Origin: Gammaproteobacteria bacterium
GTDB lineage: Bacteria; Pseudomonadota; Gammaproteobacteria; BMS3Bbin11
Direction of reading: 5' to 3'
Length of the DNA stretch: 7,297 nt
Assembly: GCA_030617565.1 (NCBI GenBank)
Contig: JAUWVE010000078.1
Location: 1-7,297, forward strand
Position numbers and translations under genes: made by a program. Each line of letters begins with the position of its first letter. Position 1 is the first letter of the stretch. The notes below the pieces were generated by a model. The model ran no database searches. It saw nothing but the letters and a program-made list of their open reading frames with translations, and was not told the origin of the DNA. Below are positions 6,263 through 7,297 of the stretch, in pieces.

Positions 6263-6297
6263 AAAAAAACCGGTGGGCTCGCCCTACCGGTTTTTTT
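6263..6297. terminator. Strong bidirectional intrinsic terminator between the porin and the exported-protein gene
   Basis: ACCGGT-type arms (6269-6274 with 6286-6291) extend through a G-U pair and two G-C pairs to a 5-base loop (6278-6282). They are flanked by an A tract (6263-6269) and an eight-T tract (6291-6298). On the plus strand it ends the porin transcript; on the minus strand the A tract becomes a U tract and ends the convergent gene that stops at 6343. Confidence 0.9.
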
Positions 6298-6342
6298 TCG
6301 CCTGTAATATAAGAAAAAAACAGGACTATTTTATTAAAATGG

Positions 6343-7092
6343 TTATTTAACTATTTCGCTAAAGACTTTCTTTACCTGTGCTGCAGGAATTCCTTCACGA
6401 ATAGGAATATCAGTCATAGGGCCGGTGTTTATCTGATCCAGTACCATTTTTCGAACATCATCATTTTTAGGATTAAAGTTTGCAATAATATCCCTTTGTA
6501 TCTTTCCTTTTACCCGGGCAACCATAGGCCCATAAAAGGTAGACTGTCTCTTAACTTTCTTAACATCCAGTCCAGTTAAACTGATCGTATACCTGACATC
6601 AGGACAGGTCATGGGAATAAAACCGAAGAGATCTTCCTGCCCTGCTTTGACACAAGTTTTATGTACATAAGTCAGGGTATTTTCAGTCAGCACGACATCA
6701 TAACCTTCAATAGCAGTTTTCAAAAATTGTTCATTTGACTCATAGGCTGAGCCAACAGCTGAAGTAGCTACAGCTGCTGCGGGGACTGGCTTTGCAGCCG
6801 GTGTAGAAACCGGTTCAGCCATTTTTTTCGTACTGGCCGCTTCTTTCGTAGTTACTTTACTGGCTGGAGTTGCCAGTTCTGCTTTTTCGCTTGAAACTTC
6901 AGCCGCTGTTTTTTTTTCACTGGTGGCAGAATCTTGAGTACATAGCGCTGTAACCTGCCCTGGTGTAAACCCCTTGCTTAAATAGTGATCAATGTCATCG
7001 CGGCTACAGCCCGCGTAACTGACACCCGGCAACAGAAGACTTGTCGTGGCTAAACAGATTGAAAGATTCAATAACTTTTTTCCTGGTTCCAT
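6343..7092 (-). CDS. Exported protein of unknown function with N-terminal Cys-flanked motif and Ala/Lys/Pro/Thr linker
   Basis: I do not recognise a named family. The 249-residue protein starts with a signal peptide (KK at 5-6, hydrophobic 7-25, probable cleavage after SYA at 27). A short conserved-looking motif follows: C29, DIDHYLSKGFT (33-43), Q46 and C51, where two cysteines could form a disulfide around a small helical unit. Residues about 53-113 are a low-complexity linker rich in Ala, Lys, Thr, Ser, Pro and Glu. The C-terminal domain (about 117-249) has C147 and C163, FGFIPMTC (156-163) and a YTISLTGLDVKKV stretch (168-180). The likely location is the periplasm. The start at 7092 has GAGG (7100-7103) 7 bases upstream. 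It lies 65 bases after purA on the same strand and may be read from the purA transcript; no clear promoter of its own is seen. Confidence 0.8.
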   Translation of the reverse strand: MEPGKKLLNLSICLATTSLLLPGVSYAGCSRDDIDHYLSKGFTPGQVTALCTQDSATSEKKTAAEVSSEKAELATPASKVTTKEAASTKKMAEPVSTPAAKPVPAAAVATSAVGSAYESNEQFLKTAIEGYDVVLTENTLTYVHKTCVKAGQEDLFGFIPMTCPDVRYTISLTGLDVKKVKRQSTFYGPMVARVKGKIQRDIIANFNPKNDDVRKMVLDQINTGPMTDIPIREGIPAAQVKKVFSEIVK

Positions 7093-7099
7093 AACCTTG

Positions 7100-7143
7100 C
7101 CTCGTTATTATTTTGTTGTCGATTAATTAGTAACTGATTAATT
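7100..7143 (-). other. Short purA-to-exported-protein spacer: ribosome-binding site and AT-rich direct repeats
   Basis: GAGG on the minus strand (7103-7100) is a well-placed ribosome-binding site for the ATG at 7092. Upstream, GATTAATT occurs twice in direct orientation on the plus strand (7121-7128 and 7136-7143), 15 bases apart. This could be promoter-proximal AT-rich DNA, but no good -35/-10 pair is visible on the minus strand. Confidence 0.35.
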
Positions 7144-7151
7144 CTTTTCTG

Positions 7152-7178
7152 CTCAGGCTAATCGAATGGATGCCTGAG
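7152..7178 (-). repeat. Inverted repeat spanning the purA stop codon
   Basis: CTCAGGC (7152-7158) and GCCTGAG (7172-7178) are exact 7-bp inverted copies around a 13-base centre that holds the last codons of purA and most of its stop. In RNA this would form a GC-containing stem at the end of purA. No U run follows on the minus strand (the next bases read CAGAAAAG), so it is not a typical intrinsic terminator and read-through into the next gene is plausible. Confidence 0.4.
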
Positions 7179-7297
7179 AACTATGGTCTCTTCACGATCC
7201 GGGCCTGTAGAAATGATATCGACAGGAGCTTCAACAAGTTCTTCGACACGTTTGAGATAGGCCTTGGCATTCTGTGGCAGGTCATCGTATGACCTGG
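7158..7297 (-). CDS. purA: Adenylosuccinate synthetase, C-terminal end only (start beyond window edge)
   Basis: Forty-five complete codons plus the TAG stop (7160-7158) are visible; the rest of a normally about 430-residue protein lies to the right. The translated end reads YDDLPQNAKAYLKRVEELV, then EAPVDIISTGPDREETIVL, then RHPFD. The PVDIISTGPDR block is the highly conserved C-terminal signature of PurA, which joins IMP and aspartate with GTP hydrolysis to make adenylosuccinate, the first committed step of AMP synthesis. The frame is intact. The next gene on the same strand begins 65 bases downstream. Confidence 0.93.
   Translation of the reverse strand, partial: RSYDDLPQNAKAYLKRVEELVEAPVDIISTGPDREETIVLRHPFD

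Noticed and set aside
6301..6324. CCTGT/ACAGG stem just after the exported-protein gene
   Set aside because: Five pairs around a 14-base A-rich loop; the strong terminator at 6263-6297 explains termination better.
7005..7011. Lipobox at the exported protein (Cys at residue 29 just after the signal peptide)
   Set aside because: The residues before Cys are Tyr-Ala-Gly, and Tyr is not typical at the -3 lipobox position; Cys29 looks more like part of the C29/C51 pair. Signal peptidase I cleavage is favoured.
1..7297. Mobile elements, CRISPR arrays, tRNA or rRNA genes, frameshifted genes
   Set aside because: No transposase or integrase motifs, regularly spaced repeats or RNA gene signatures were seen, and all major reading frames are intact.

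Overview
The window reads as chromosomal DNA of a Gram-negative proteobacterium, most likely a gammaproteobacterium. It carries an outer-membrane porin with a clear signal peptide, a purA C-terminus of proteobacterial type, and a strong match to a sigma-54 promoter. A 2-oxoacid:ferredoxin oxidoreductase (KorAB) of the gamma-alpha fusion type points to a lineage with low-potential ferredoxin metabolism, for example an autotrophic, sulfur-oxidising or microaerobic relative. The species cannot be fixed from the sequence. I see no mobile element, CRISPR array, tRNA or rRNA.

Layout, left to right. Positions 1-3288 (minus strand) hold a tight operon read right to left: a two-CBS-domain protein, korA (fused gamma+alpha subunits) and korB. 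korB runs off the left edge and is probably only a few codons short. The genes overlap or nearly abut: korA and korB share ATGA, and the CBS gene and korA overlap or lie 22 bases apart depending on the korA start. Positions 3289-3654 are a divergent AT-rich control region with a plausible sigma-70 promoter and an inverted repeat for the CBS-korAB operon. Positions 3655-4878 (plus) encode an APC-family permease. Positions 4879-5221 are a second control region, with a CATGAC/CATGTC repeat cluster built round a 16-bp perfect palindrome and, about 150 bp downstream, a near-consensus -24/-12 promoter. Positions 5222-6223 (plus) encode a porin, followed by two hairpins; the second is a strong terminator usable from both strands. 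Positions 6343-7092 (minus) encode an exported protein of unknown function. Positions 7158-7297 (minus) are the last 45 codons of purA, whose start lies beyond the right edge.

How the genes may work together. KorAB interconverts a 2-oxoacid (probably 2-oxoglutarate) plus CoA with the acyl-CoA plus CO2 and reduced ferredoxin; the cotranscribed CBS protein is a candidate adenine-nucleotide sensor for it. The permease and porin are envelope transport functions for small solutes. The sigma-54 promoter suggests that the porin responds to a specific signal through an enhancer-binding activator, for example nitrogen or carbon status. That link between porin, permease and 2-oxoglutarate metabolism is inference.

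The most interesting part is the porin control region (4975-5163): a repeated palindromic activator-like site, a sigma-54 promoter, an 11-bp inverted repeat whose right arm covers the -12 element, and a hairpin at the predicted 5' end of the transcript. The second is the unrecognised exported protein at 6343-7092. The gene content is otherwise ordinary, and I do not see a multi-gene system of a new type.
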